Source: Candidatus Saccharibacteria bacterium CG_4_10_14_0_2_um_filter_52_9 (GTDB taxonomy: Bacteria > Patescibacteriota > Saccharimonadia > Saccharimonadales > UBA4665). Taken from it: a stretch of DNA of 10,334 bases. The stretch lies in NCBI GenBank assembly GCA_002792275.1, contig PFOA01000004.1, positions 1 to 10,334 on the forward strand, in the 5' to 3' direction. This document shows, piece after piece, positions 3,709 to 10,268 of the stretch. The notes below the pieces were generated by a model. That model searched no databases. It saw only the letters and a list, made by a program, of their open reading frames with translations, and was not told the origin of the DNA. A program made the translations under genes and the position numbers. Each line of letters opens with the position of its first letter. The first letter of the stretch is position 1.

Positions 3709-5730
3709 TTAAGGTTTTAGCAGCTGAATGAGTTCCGTTTCGCTCAGTCGTTTGGTGCCTAGTTTGGCGGCTTTGGTTAGTTTGCTGGCTCCGACGTTGG
3801 CGCCTACCACCAGATAGTCGGTATCTTTGCCGACTGAGCTCTGAAAAGTACCGCCCAGGGCGCGGATTTTTTCGCCGGCCTGCTCGCGACCCATGGTCTC
3901 CAGACTGCCGGTAACCACAAAACTCTTGCCGCTTAGCTTGCCGCCGACGCGCTTAACCGGTTCGGGCACAACGCCTAATTCCTCAAATTTTGCCAGTAGT
4001 TTTTGGTTGCGCGGTTCGCTGAACCACTCCACAACGGCTTCGGCAACCACCTCGCCAATGCCTTCTACCTCTGCTAATTCATCAATCGTGGCCTCGGCGA
4101 TTGTTTCCAGCCTGCGAAAATGATTTGCCAGATCAACGGCCGTTTGGGCGCCGGCGTGGCGAATGCCTAGTCCGTATACAAACCGGCTCAGTGGCGGCCG
4201 GGTTTTGGTTTTAATGGCGGACACCAGCTTGTTGGCTGAAACATCGGCGAAGCGATCTAACCCCAACACTTCTTGGACAGTTAGTTTGTAGATATCTGCC
4301 GGATCCTTAACCAGCTCAGCATTGATCAAAGCAATGACGTTTTTCTCGCCGAGACCTTCAATGTCCAGGGCCGCTTTGCTGGCAAAGTGCTCGATTCGCT
4401 TCCAGGAGCGCGACGGGCAGGCCTCGTTCGGACAGCGCCAAGCCGCGTCTTCGGCTTTATACTTAACAAGTTTAGTTTTACATTCGGGGCAGTGTTCGGG
4501 CATCTGAAACGGCTTTTCTGAACCGTTTCTAAGCTTTACCAACGGCTCTACTACCTCGGGGATAATGTCGCCGGCCTTGTGCACGATAACCGTGTCCCCT
4601 ACCCTGATGTCTTTGCGGGCTACTTCGCTCTCATTATGCAGGGTGGCCATTTGCACGGTACTGCCGGCAATTAACACCGGCTCCAGCATGGCCACCGGTG
4701 TAGCCGCCCCGGTTCGCCCGATTGATACAAATATATCCTTAACCTTGGTAGTGGCCTGCTCGGCGGCATATTTAAGGGCTACGGCCGCCCGCGGCGCTTT
4801 GCCAACCACGCCAAGACGGCTGTAGGTAGAGCGATCATTGACTTTTACGACCAGGCCGTCGGTGTTAAACGGCAAATCCTGGCGTTTGGTCTCCCATTTA
4901 TCGGCAAACTTCATAACCTCGTCAATGCTGTTCAGGATCTTGGCCTGGCGGTTGGCCTGAAAGCCCAGACTTCTTAGCGCCTGGTAGGCCGTATCGTACG
5001 ATGGAATGTCGCCGGGGTTGTCGCGTAACAGATCGTAGGCCATAAAGTGCAGTGGGCGGCTGGCAACCAATTTGGGATCAAGCTGGCGAATGGTGCCGGC
5101 GGCAGTGTTGCGGGGGTTGGCGAACAATGGTTTTCCCTGTTTGGCACGAGCTGTGTTGAGGCGGGTAAAGTCGGCTTTATACATGACTATCTCGCCGCGT
5201 ATTTCGGTGCGACCACGCAAAAATGATGAAAATTTGTGGCTGGCGCGTAGGCTTAGCGGCACAGATTCGATAGTCCGGACGTTGGCCGTGACATCTTCAC
5301 CTACAAAGCCATCGCCCCTGGTAATTCCCTGCACTAACAGGCCGTCCTGGTAAACCAGCGCCGCCGCCAGGCCGTCCATTTTGACATCGGCAAAGTACTC
5401 CAGCTTGGTGCCGGCCGGCAGTAGCTTGCTGATGCGTGAGCGCCAAGCCTCCACCTCCGCTTGATCAAAGACATCATTCAGACTGAGCATCCGCGAACTA
5501 TGCTCCAGCTGGCTAAAACCGGGTAACGGCGCGCCGGCCACGCGCTGGGTTGGCGAGTCGGGGGTGATCAGTTCGGGGTACTCGGTTTCGATCTGTGTCA
5601 GTTCGTGCTTCAGGCTATCGGCGGCGGCCTCGCTCATGATCGATTCGTCGAGTACATGGTAATGATAGCGGTAATCATTGATCAGATCGCGCAGTTTGGC
5701 AGAGCGCTGGGCGGCTTGCGGTTTAGTCAT
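3709..5730 (-). CDS. ligA: NAD+-dependent DNA ligase
   Basis: 673 residues, normal for LigA. It seals nicks in Okazaki fragments and repair patches using NAD+. In order: Ia domain (1-60); adenylation domain with nucleophile Lys117 in KMDG, RGE at 178-180, FANPRN (204-209), DGLVVKV (291-297) and Lys320 in KYAAE; OB domain (about 330-400); a complete zinc finger Cys414, Cys417, Cys433, Cys438; helix-hairpin-helix repeats (about 450-575); and a C-terminal BRCT domain (about 595-673, GKSFVVTGSL). Odd point: in Ia the usual D-A-E-Y-D is EAAAD (34-38), so the Tyr contacting the NMN half of NAD+ is Ala and the first Asp is Glu, while Tyr24, His25 and Asp38 are kept. The start is supported by GGGAG 7 nt upstream and an 8-nt overlap with the preceding gene, implying translational coupling. 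It is last in the lemA-htpX run. Confidence 0.97.
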   Translation of the reverse strand: MTKPQAAQRSAKLRDLINDYRYHYHVLDESIMSEAAADSLKHELTQIETEYPELITPDSPTQRVAGAPLPGFSQLEHSSRMLSLNDVFDQAEVEAWRSRISKLLPAGTKLEYFADVKMDGLAAALVYQDGLLVQGITRGDGFVGEDVTANVRTIESVPLSLRASHKFSSFLRGRTEIRGEIVMYKADFTRLNTARAKQGKPLFANPRNTAAGTIRQLDPKLVASRPLHFMAYDLLRDNPGDIPSYDTAYQALRSLGFQANRQAKILNSIDEVMKFADKWETKRQDLPFNTDGLVVKVNDRSTYSRLGVVGKAPRAAVALKYAAEQATTKVKDIFVSIGRTGAATPVAMLEPVLIAGSTVQMATLHNESEVARKDIRVGDTVIVHKAGDIIPEVVEPLVKLRNGSEKPFQMPEHCPECKTKLVKYKAEDAAWRCPNEACPSRSWKRIEHFASKAALDIEGLGEKNVIALINAELVKDPADIYKLTVQEVLGLDRFADVSANKLVSAIKTKTRPPLSRFVYGLGIRHAGAQTAVDLANHFRRLETIAEATIDELAEVEGIGEVVAEAVVEWFSEPRNQKLLAKFEELGVVPEPVKRVGGKLSGKSFVVTGSLETMGREQAGEKIRALGGTFQSSVGKDTDYLVVGANVGASKLTKAAKLGTKRLSETELIQLLKP

Positions 5731-6658
5731 TCAACAACTCCCGGTAGAGGCTGTACATATAGGCGTGAACGGCCAAAAGAGCCGACATAGTCAATACAAA
5801 GAACGTCCACTGAGCCAGCGGCGTCAGCCAAATGATGATCGGTACCATGACCACCCCGGCGGCCAGCAATAAAATGATCGGCAGAGCCAGGATTTTTCGC
5901 AATACTGTCCAGCGCCGGTAACGCACCAGCTCGCGAGCCGAGCGCAGAGCCTTCACGGGGGTCATATCCGGCAGAGTGACAATGTATAGCGCAAACAGCG
6001 ACGAACTCAGCATGTAGAACGTCAGTAGTGCCAGCAGGCCATATAGCAAGGCCCATAGGAACTTCTCAATAAAATAAACGGCAATGCCCGAAGATACAAC
6101 CTGGCTATACAGTGCCGAGCCGATGATTAGCGGCAGTAACTGCAGGCTGACAACCAACAGCACCAGCACGAACGGCACCAGCGGATACATGCCGCGGTAA
6201 TAAGCTTCGCGTACCCTCAGTTTGACGCCGACCAGCACCTGACGCAGAGCCCAGATCATCGCCAAACTGCTAATCAGTGCCAGAAACAACTGATAAGCAC
6301 CGGCTGTGCCATCGGTGGTGTTACCGGCCGAACCGATCAGAACGCTAAATACGCTCAAGCCGGATACTACCGACCCGAAATTGCCGGTAAATGCCTGGTC
6401 GAGCGTCTGTTTTAGGCTGGCGACATCGCCGCCGGCCGAAAGCCCCCGCACCAAAAGCAGATTGAGCAAGCCGTAAACCAGCGTAATGCCGGCAAATAGA
6501 CCTTTATGCGCCCACAGCGTTAAGGCCGCCGTCTTTGTCAGACGGTAGACATTGGACAGGCGCACGGGGTGCTTAACACGCTTTTGCAGGCGCAGAGTCT
6601 GATACTCCGGCTGTTTTAGGCGGCGCGAACCGGCCGGTTTTGAGCTTTTTTTAGGCAT
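5723..6658 (-). CDS. Multi-span membrane protein of unknown function, between htpX and ligA
   Basis: 311 residues from the ATG at 6658. The frame is open for 32 more codons inside htpX, but the ATG that overlaps the htpX stop by 8 nt (ATGCCTAA) is the natural coupled start. The N-terminus (1-50) is basic and Lys/Arg-rich, probably cytosolic. Hydrophobic segments lie near 52-70, 97-111, 122-140, 159-182, 200-228, 256-277 and 281-303. Before the last two is a charged loop, MTPVKALRSARELVRYRRW (232-250). A loop of this kind is common in small membrane families such as the membrane domain of glycerophosphodiester phosphodiesterases, but that likeness is weak. No catalytic motif is visible. Context in a lemA-htpX run suggests an envelope role; that is inference. 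It ends by overlapping ligA by 8 nt. Confidence 0.85.
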   Translation of the reverse strand: MPKKSSKPAGSRRLKQPEYQTLRLQKRVKHPVRLSNVYRLTKTAALTLWAHKGLFAGITLVYGLLNLLLVRGLSAGGDVASLKQTLDQAFTGNFGSVVSGLSVFSVLIGSAGNTTDGTAGAYQLFLALISSLAMIWALRQVLVGVKLRVREAYYRGMYPLVPFVLVLLVVSLQLLPLIIGSALYSQVVSSGIAVYFIEKFLWALLYGLLALLTFYMLSSSLFALYIVTLPDMTPVKALRSARELVRYRRWTVLRKILALPIILLLAAGVVMVPIIIWLTPLAQWTFFVLTMSALLAVHAYMYSLYRELLND

Positions 6659-7526
6659 GAGTTCCCATACTGCGCAGTCGGGCGATGCGGTCTTCGATCG
6701 GTGGATGAGTGCTGAACAGGCCGGCCAGGTTACCACTGCGCAGGGGATTGGCAAAAAACAGATGAGCCGTGGAGGTGTTCTGCCGGCGCAAGGTACTGCT
6801 ACTGTGCTGAATCTTCTCCAGGGCGCTGGCCAGGCCTTCGGGGTAGCGGGTAGTTAAGGCGCCGGTGGCATCGGCCAGGTACTCGCGCTGGCGTGAGATG
6901 GCTAACTGAATCATGGTTGCGACCAAGGGCGCCAGAATGGCTGCGATCAGGCCGGCCACCAGCGTAAACTGATTGTTCTCACGATCGTCGCCGCGAAACC
7001 AGGTGAGGCGTAGAATGATGTCCGCCAGCAGTGAAATCACCGCCGTCAGGGCAAAAGCCACCATGCTAACCCGGATGTCGTAGTTCTTAACATGTCCCAT
7101 TTCGTGAGCCATCACACCTTCCAGCTCGTTGTCTTCCAGGGCATCGAGAATGCCGGTTGTGGCACAGACTACCGCATTCCTCGGGTCACGGCCGGTGGCA
7201 AAGGCATTCATCGCCGGGTCATCAATTATATAGACTTTGGGCATCGGCATACCGTTGGTAATTGCCAGGTTCTCTACGATGCGCCACAGGCGGGGGTTAT
7301 CAGACTTCTGGATTTCTTTGGCACCGTTTAGGGCCAGAGCCATTTTTGAACCGGCGTAGTAAGTGATAACGGTATAAATTAAGGCGCCGATGATACCCCC
7401 GTAAAATACGCCGGTACTGCCACCAAGGTATTGGTCGAGAATCCAAATAACACCAATTGTAAACAGCATGAAGATGGCCATTATCATGACCGTCTTACGC
7501 TTATTGGCGGCTATATTGCTGTACAT
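6651..7526 (-). CDS. htpX: HtpX-like zinc metalloprotease (peptidase M48)
   Basis: 291 residues, normal length. HtpX cleaves misfolded or damaged membrane proteins at the cytosolic face. The catalytic zinc motif HEMGH is at 141-145, with the third zinc ligand Glu215 in SRQREYLAD (211-219). The substrate-region signature MNAFATGRDP (106-115) is intact. Two membrane hairpins: residues 13-31 and 40-60, then about 153-175 and 187-210. The C-terminal FSTHPPIEDRI (271-281) is a standard M48 ending. It starts 18 nt after lemA, a pairing seen widely in bacteria. No Shine-Dalgarno is visible before the ATG, so expression probably depends on coupling with lemA or a non-SD mechanism. Confidence 0.96.
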   Translation of the reverse strand: MYSNIAANKRKTVMIMAIFMLFTIGVIWILDQYLGGSTGVFYGGIIGALIYTVITYYAGSKMALALNGAKEIQKSDNPRLWRIVENLAITNGMPMPKVYIIDDPAMNAFATGRDPRNAVVCATTGILDALEDNELEGVMAHEMGHVKNYDIRVSMVAFALTAVISLLADIILRLTWFRGDDRENNQFTLVAGLIAAILAPLVATMIQLAISRQREYLADATGALTTRYPEGLASALEKIQHSSSTLRRQNTSTAHLFFANPLRSGNLAGLFSTHPPIEDRIARLRSMGTHA

Positions 7527-7544
7527 CCGGAGAAGTAAGCAGGC

Positions 7545-8111
7545 TTAGAATTTTACTTCAACAGGATTCTGGACAGTGGCCGTCTGAGCTTCGTCGAGCT
7601 CAAAGAACTCTTTGTCGGTCTTGAAACCAAGCATGCCGGCGAAAATATTGGTCGGGAAGGTTTTGCGCTTGCTGTTAAAGTCGCGTACTACGCCGTTGTA
7701 AAAGCGGCGGGACGCTTGAATTTTGTCTTCGGTGTCGGTGATTTCGCCTGATAGCTGTTGAAAGTTTTCGGTGGCCTTTAGATCGGGGTAGGCCTCGGCT
7801 ACGGCGAACAGACTCTTGAGGGTTTGCTGAAACATGTTGTCGGCTTTGGCAGTTTCGGCAACGCCATCGGCATTCATGGCACTAGTGCGAGCTTTGGTAA
7901 CATCTTCAAAGACTGTCTTTTCGTGAGAGGCATAGCCTTTTACGGCGTTCACCAGGTTGGGGATCAGGTCATAGCGGCGTTTTAGCTGGACGGTAATATC
8001 GCTCCAGGCTTCATCGGACTGTTGGTTTAGGCGCACCAAGGCGTTATACATCGCGGCAGCGAAAGCCACGAACAGTACTGCAACGATGATAACAATGACG
8101 ACGACACTCAT
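7545..8111 (-). CDS. lemA: LemA family membrane protein
   Basis: 188 residues, the usual LemA size. One N-terminal membrane anchor (about 3-21) is followed by the family core: YNALVRLNQQSDEAWSDI, then LKRRYDLIPNLVNAVKGYASHE (about 43-64), a long helical bundle, and AYPDLKATENFQQL (about 106-119), ending in RRFYNGVVRDFNSKRKTFPTNIFAGMLGF. The molecular function is not settled; the family is strongly associated with HtpX-type proteases. AAAGGAG about 8 nt before the ATG supports the start. It is the first gene of the lemA-htpX-membrane protein-ligA run and is divergent from the carboxypeptidase. Confidence 0.95.
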   Translation of the reverse strand: MSVVVIVIIVAVLFVAFAAAMYNALVRLNQQSDEAWSDITVQLKRRYDLIPNLVNAVKGYASHEKTVFEDVTKARTSAMNADGVAETAKADNMFQQTLKSLFAVAEAYPDLKATENFQQLSGEITDTEDKIQASRRFYNGVVRDFNSKRKTFPTNIFAGMLGFKTDKEFFELDEAQTATVQNPVEVKF

Positions 8112-8137
8112 GAGAAACTCCTTTACTTTGTAATTCC

Positions 8138-8143
8138 AGTATA
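8138..8143 (-). promoter_or_regulatory. Probable -10 for the lemA operon
   Basis: TATACT on the minus strand, 26 nt before the lemA ATG, leaving a 5' leader of about 20 nt that contains AAAGGAG. No good -35 is apparent at the usual spacing. It lies back to back with the carboxypeptidase promoter in the 71-bp divergent region. Confidence 0.5.
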
Positions 8144-8164
8144 CATCATTAACGGTAAGCGGCT

Positions 8165-8172
8165 GGTATCAT
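8165..8172 (+). promoter_or_regulatory. Extended -10 promoter of the carboxypeptidase gene
   Basis: TGGTATCAT (8164-8172) is an extended -10 with no clear -35. The hexamer ends 10 nt before the ATG, so initiation about 7 nt downstream leaves a leader of only a few bases. AAGGG sits 3 nt before the ATG, too close to be a normal ribosome site. Confidence 0.5.
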
Positions 8173-8182
8173 ATAAGGGCTT

Positions 8183-9379
8183 ATGAGAGTCATCCGCCGT
8201 CGGAGTAAGAAACCGCTATACATCTTGTTAGTTCTGTCCGTTCTGGGCGGTTACGGCTATTGGGCGCTCACCAAACCCCTGCCTCTACTTATGCCCGCGC
8301 AGGCTTCGCAACAGATTCTAATACCGGCCGCGGGCTCCAAATTAGCGTGGCCGGCCAGCCAGGCGGCGGTTGGTATCCTGGGCACGGATGTCCTGGAAAC
8401 CCATGGCAACCAGACGCCCGCACCAATCGCCAGCGTTGCCAAGGTCATCACCTGCCTGGTAGTGTTGGATAAGAAACCTTTGAAGGCAGGCCAAACCGGA
8501 CCGGTAATCACTCTGACCCCCGCCGATGTGGCACTTTATAAAAACACCATGGCTCAGGACGGCTCGCTGGTGTCGGTAGTGGCCGGCGAGCAGATCACCC
8601 AATACCAGATGCTCCAGGCCATCATGTTGCCCTCGGCCAATAACATGGCCGACAGCCTGGCCATTTGGGCTTTCGGATCACTGGCAAACTACACCACAAC
8701 TGCCAACGCCTTCCTGGCCGAACACGGCCTGAGCGAAACCAAAGTAGGCGTTGACGCCAGCGGCCTGTCGCCGACCACCACCAGCACGGCCACTGATCTC
8801 GTTAAGCTCGGCGAGCTGGCCATGCAGGAACCGGTATTGGCCGAAGTGGTCGGTCAGAGTACGGCCACCGGCATTCCGCAAACCGCATTTGTTAAAAACG
8901 TCAATTCCCTGCTCGGCACGGCCAACATTGTCGGCATCAAAACCGGCAACACCGAACAGGCCGGTGGCGTCTTCCTATCAGCCTCCCGCCTCATCATCGA
9001 AAACAAACCAACTATCATTGTCACTGCCGTAGTTGGTTCCCCCACCCTTTTTGTAGCCCTAAAAGACAGCTTAACTCTTGTTAAAAGCGCTCAGACCAAC
9101 TTTGAGGTAGTAACCGTGGTTGATAAATATCAGGAGGTAGGACGCTATGCAGTACCGTGGGGAGGTTCGATAGCAACCATTACAGAAGAAGAGGCAGGGG
9201 TTAGTACATGGAATGGTAGCAAATATAGTACTCAGGTGAATTTAAGACCCGTGAAGGTGGGTAGCACAGCCGCAGGCAGTATACCTATTACTAATCAACC
9301 GCCGGTAAAGGTTCGATTAGCCTATAAAGCTGCACCGCCCTCCGCCTGGTGGCGGCTGAGTCACCCGATTTCAAAGTAG
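8183..9379 (+). CDS. D-alanyl-D-alanine carboxypeptidase (peptidase S11, PBP5-like)
   Basis: 398 residues. It removes the terminal D-Ala from peptidoglycan stem peptides outside the membrane. A basic N-terminus (RRRSKK) and hydrophobic segment (about 12-29) act as signal or anchor; no lipobox is seen. All three active-site motifs are present: Ser84-V-A-Lys87, Ser151-A-Asn153 and Lys253-T-Gly255. A beta-rich C-terminal part (about 305-385) is the expected place for the PBP5-type C-terminal domain; there is no obvious amphipathic C-terminal anchor (ends SHPISK), consistent with anchoring at the N-terminus. Codon use changes near codon 300, from mostly C-ending (GGC, GCC, ACC) to many A/T-ending (GTA, GGA, ATA, AGA), hinting at a different origin for the C-terminal part. 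The 3' end overlaps the convergent gene by 19 bp. Confidence 0.95.
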   Translation: MRVIRRRSKKPLYILLVLSVLGGYGYWALTKPLPLLMPAQASQQILIPAAGSKLAWPASQAAVGILGTDVLETHGNQTPAPIASVAKVITCLVVLDKKPLKAGQTGPVITLTPADVALYKNTMAQDGSLVSVVAGEQITQYQMLQAIMLPSANNMADSLAIWAFGSLANYTTTANAFLAEHGLSETKVGVDASGLSPTTTSTATDLVKLGELAMQEPVLAEVVGQSTATGIPQTAFVKNVNSLLGTANIVGIKTGNTEQAGGVFLSASRLIIENKPTIIVTAVVGSPTLFVALKDSLTLVKSAQTNFEVVTVVDKYQEVGRYAVPWGGSIATITEEEAGVSTWNGSKYSTQVNLRPVKVGSTAAGSIPITNQPPVKVRLAYKAAPPSAWWRLSHPISK

Positions 9380-10089
9380 GTTGGCACGATTGGCCGCAGA
9401 CTAACCCAAATACCCGAAATCTCAGCCTCTTGCAGTGCCGCTTCGACTATATTGGCTGTGCTTTCGCATTCAGTCTTTACGAGACTTATGTGAGGTATGT
9501 ATTCTTTCGGGCCTTCATCAATTTCTATGAATCTGCCGTGGGTTACGGCTCGTAAATAGTCACATCGGTGTGAGGTTAGTAGCTCGTTGGACTCATCATC
9601 CTCCAGGGTCGCCGCAATAAACCGTGCGCCATATTCCCTGGGTGGAGCACCAAACATGCAAATCTCACCTAATTTGGCAAAGCTGATCAAATGGTCTTCG
9701 CTGATCTTATTTATGGCTTGGCCGGCGGCGTTATTATAGCGCCTGATCTCGCCGAAACCAGGTGTGTCGCCAAGTAGGCTGTTAAAAATCCTGTACGAGT
9801 CCTTTGATGAAGCAATTGATACCCCGGGTTTAGCAATAATTGTGGCGTTTTCTATTTCCGTGTACTCAATTCCGGCCAGAGCCGTCGAGATAAGTGTCTT
9901 CAAACGAACAGCATCGTTCGGGCCAACCTCACGTCTGCCGCCGACCACCGATGGCCGTATCACGACTTCTTCTTCGGGGTTACCGAACCGATCGACCCGG
10001 CTAGTGTGCCGACCTGATTTACGATTGGCTTGGCGTCGCAAAGGCTCGGGCAGACCTTTGGGATCAGAAAAGCCGGGTGAATAATTCAT
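9361..10089 (-). CDS. Hypothetical protein, possible degenerate 2H-phosphoesterase-like fold
   Basis: 242 residues, not recognised. Residues 1-60 are polar, Arg/Pro/Gly-rich and probably disordered (for example LRRQANRKSGRHTSRVDRFG). From about 60 on it looks like a compact alpha/beta protein with no membrane segment. Near the end, EYIPHISLVK (196-205) contains an H-x-S motif (His200, Ser202) in a setting like the second catalytic motif of 2H phosphoesterases/LigT-type RNA ligases. The first H-x-T/S motif is not found: DHLIS at 132-136 has the wrong spacing. It may be a non-catalytic relative, or the likeness may be chance. The ATG at 10089 is only 6 nt from a consensus -10, so the mRNA is probably leaderless. 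It converges on the carboxypeptidase with a 19-bp overlap. Confidence 0.8.
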   Translation of the reverse strand: MNYSPGFSDPKGLPEPLRRQANRKSGRHTSRVDRFGNPEEEVVIRPSVVGGRREVGPNDAVRLKTLISTALAGIEYTEIENATIIAKPGVSIASSKDSYRIFNSLLGDTPGFGEIRRYNNAAGQAINKISEDHLISFAKLGEICMFGAPPREYGARFIAATLEDDESNELLTSHRCDYLRAVTHGRFIEIDEGPKEYIPHISLVKTECESTANIVEAALQEAEISGIWVSLRPIVPTYFEIG

Positions 10090-10095
10090 AGAGGG

Positions 10096-10123
10096 ATTAT
10101 AACATTTTACACAGAAATGTCAA
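10096..10123 (-). promoter_or_regulatory. Consensus promoter of the 242-aa gene
   Basis: On the minus strand, a perfect -35 TTGACA (10118-10123), 16-bp spacer and a perfect TATAAT (10096-10101) preceded by TGT (extended -10). The hexamer ends 6 nt before the ATG, predicting transcription from about the first base of the start codon. An inverted repeat ACATTT-N7-AAATGT (10102-10120) fills the spacer and could be an operator. Confidence 0.8.
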
Positions 10124-10132
10124 TCATAAGCG

Positions 10133-10209
10133 TGGTGGGTGATGAGGGATTTGAACCCCCGACCCCCTGTGTGTAAAACAGGTGCTCTAGCCAGCTGAGC
10201 TAATCACCC
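10133..10209 (-). tRNA. tRNA-Val (anticodon UAC)
   Basis: Full cloverleaf with CCA encoded. The acceptor GGGTGAT/ATCACCC is perfect. The D loop AGCTGGCTA is normal, the anticodon stem CCTGT/ACAGG is perfect, and the loop TTTACAC gives UAC. The T arm GGGGG-TTCAAAT-CCCTC has one G-U pair. No terminator follows; the -35 of the next gene starts 9 nt after the CCA end. Confidence 0.96.
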
Positions 10210-10220
10210 AAGACTAAGTA

Positions 10221-10249
10221 AATATACTTCAAACACTTTATATTTGCAA
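10221..10249 (-). promoter_or_regulatory. Promoter of tRNA-Val
   Basis: On the minus strand, -35 TTGCAA (10244-10249), 17-bp spacer, -10 TATATT (10221-10226), ending 11 nt before mature tRNA-Val. The geometry matches the tRNA-Phe promoter at 228-256. It is divergent from the promoter of the partial gene at the right edge. Confidence 0.6.
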
Positions 10250-10253
10250 CTTT

Positions 10254-10261
10254 GGTATACT
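10254..10261 (+). promoter_or_regulatory. Extended -10 promoter of the right-edge gene
   Basis: TGGTATACT (10253-10261) on the plus strand is an extended -10 without a clear -35. Seven bases separate it from the ATG at 10269, again predicting a leaderless transcript. Confidence 0.55.
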
Positions 10262-10268
10262 GTGCGCT

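Noticed and set aside
6659..6754. 32-residue N-terminal extension of the membrane protein before ligA
   Set aside because: It lies entirely within the htpX coding end; the ATG overlapping the htpX stop by 8 nt matches the downstream junction.
8257..9045. Several 60-90 codon frames on both strands within the carboxypeptidase
   Set aside because: All are shadows of the 398-residue gene, which has intact SxxK, SxN and KTG motifs.
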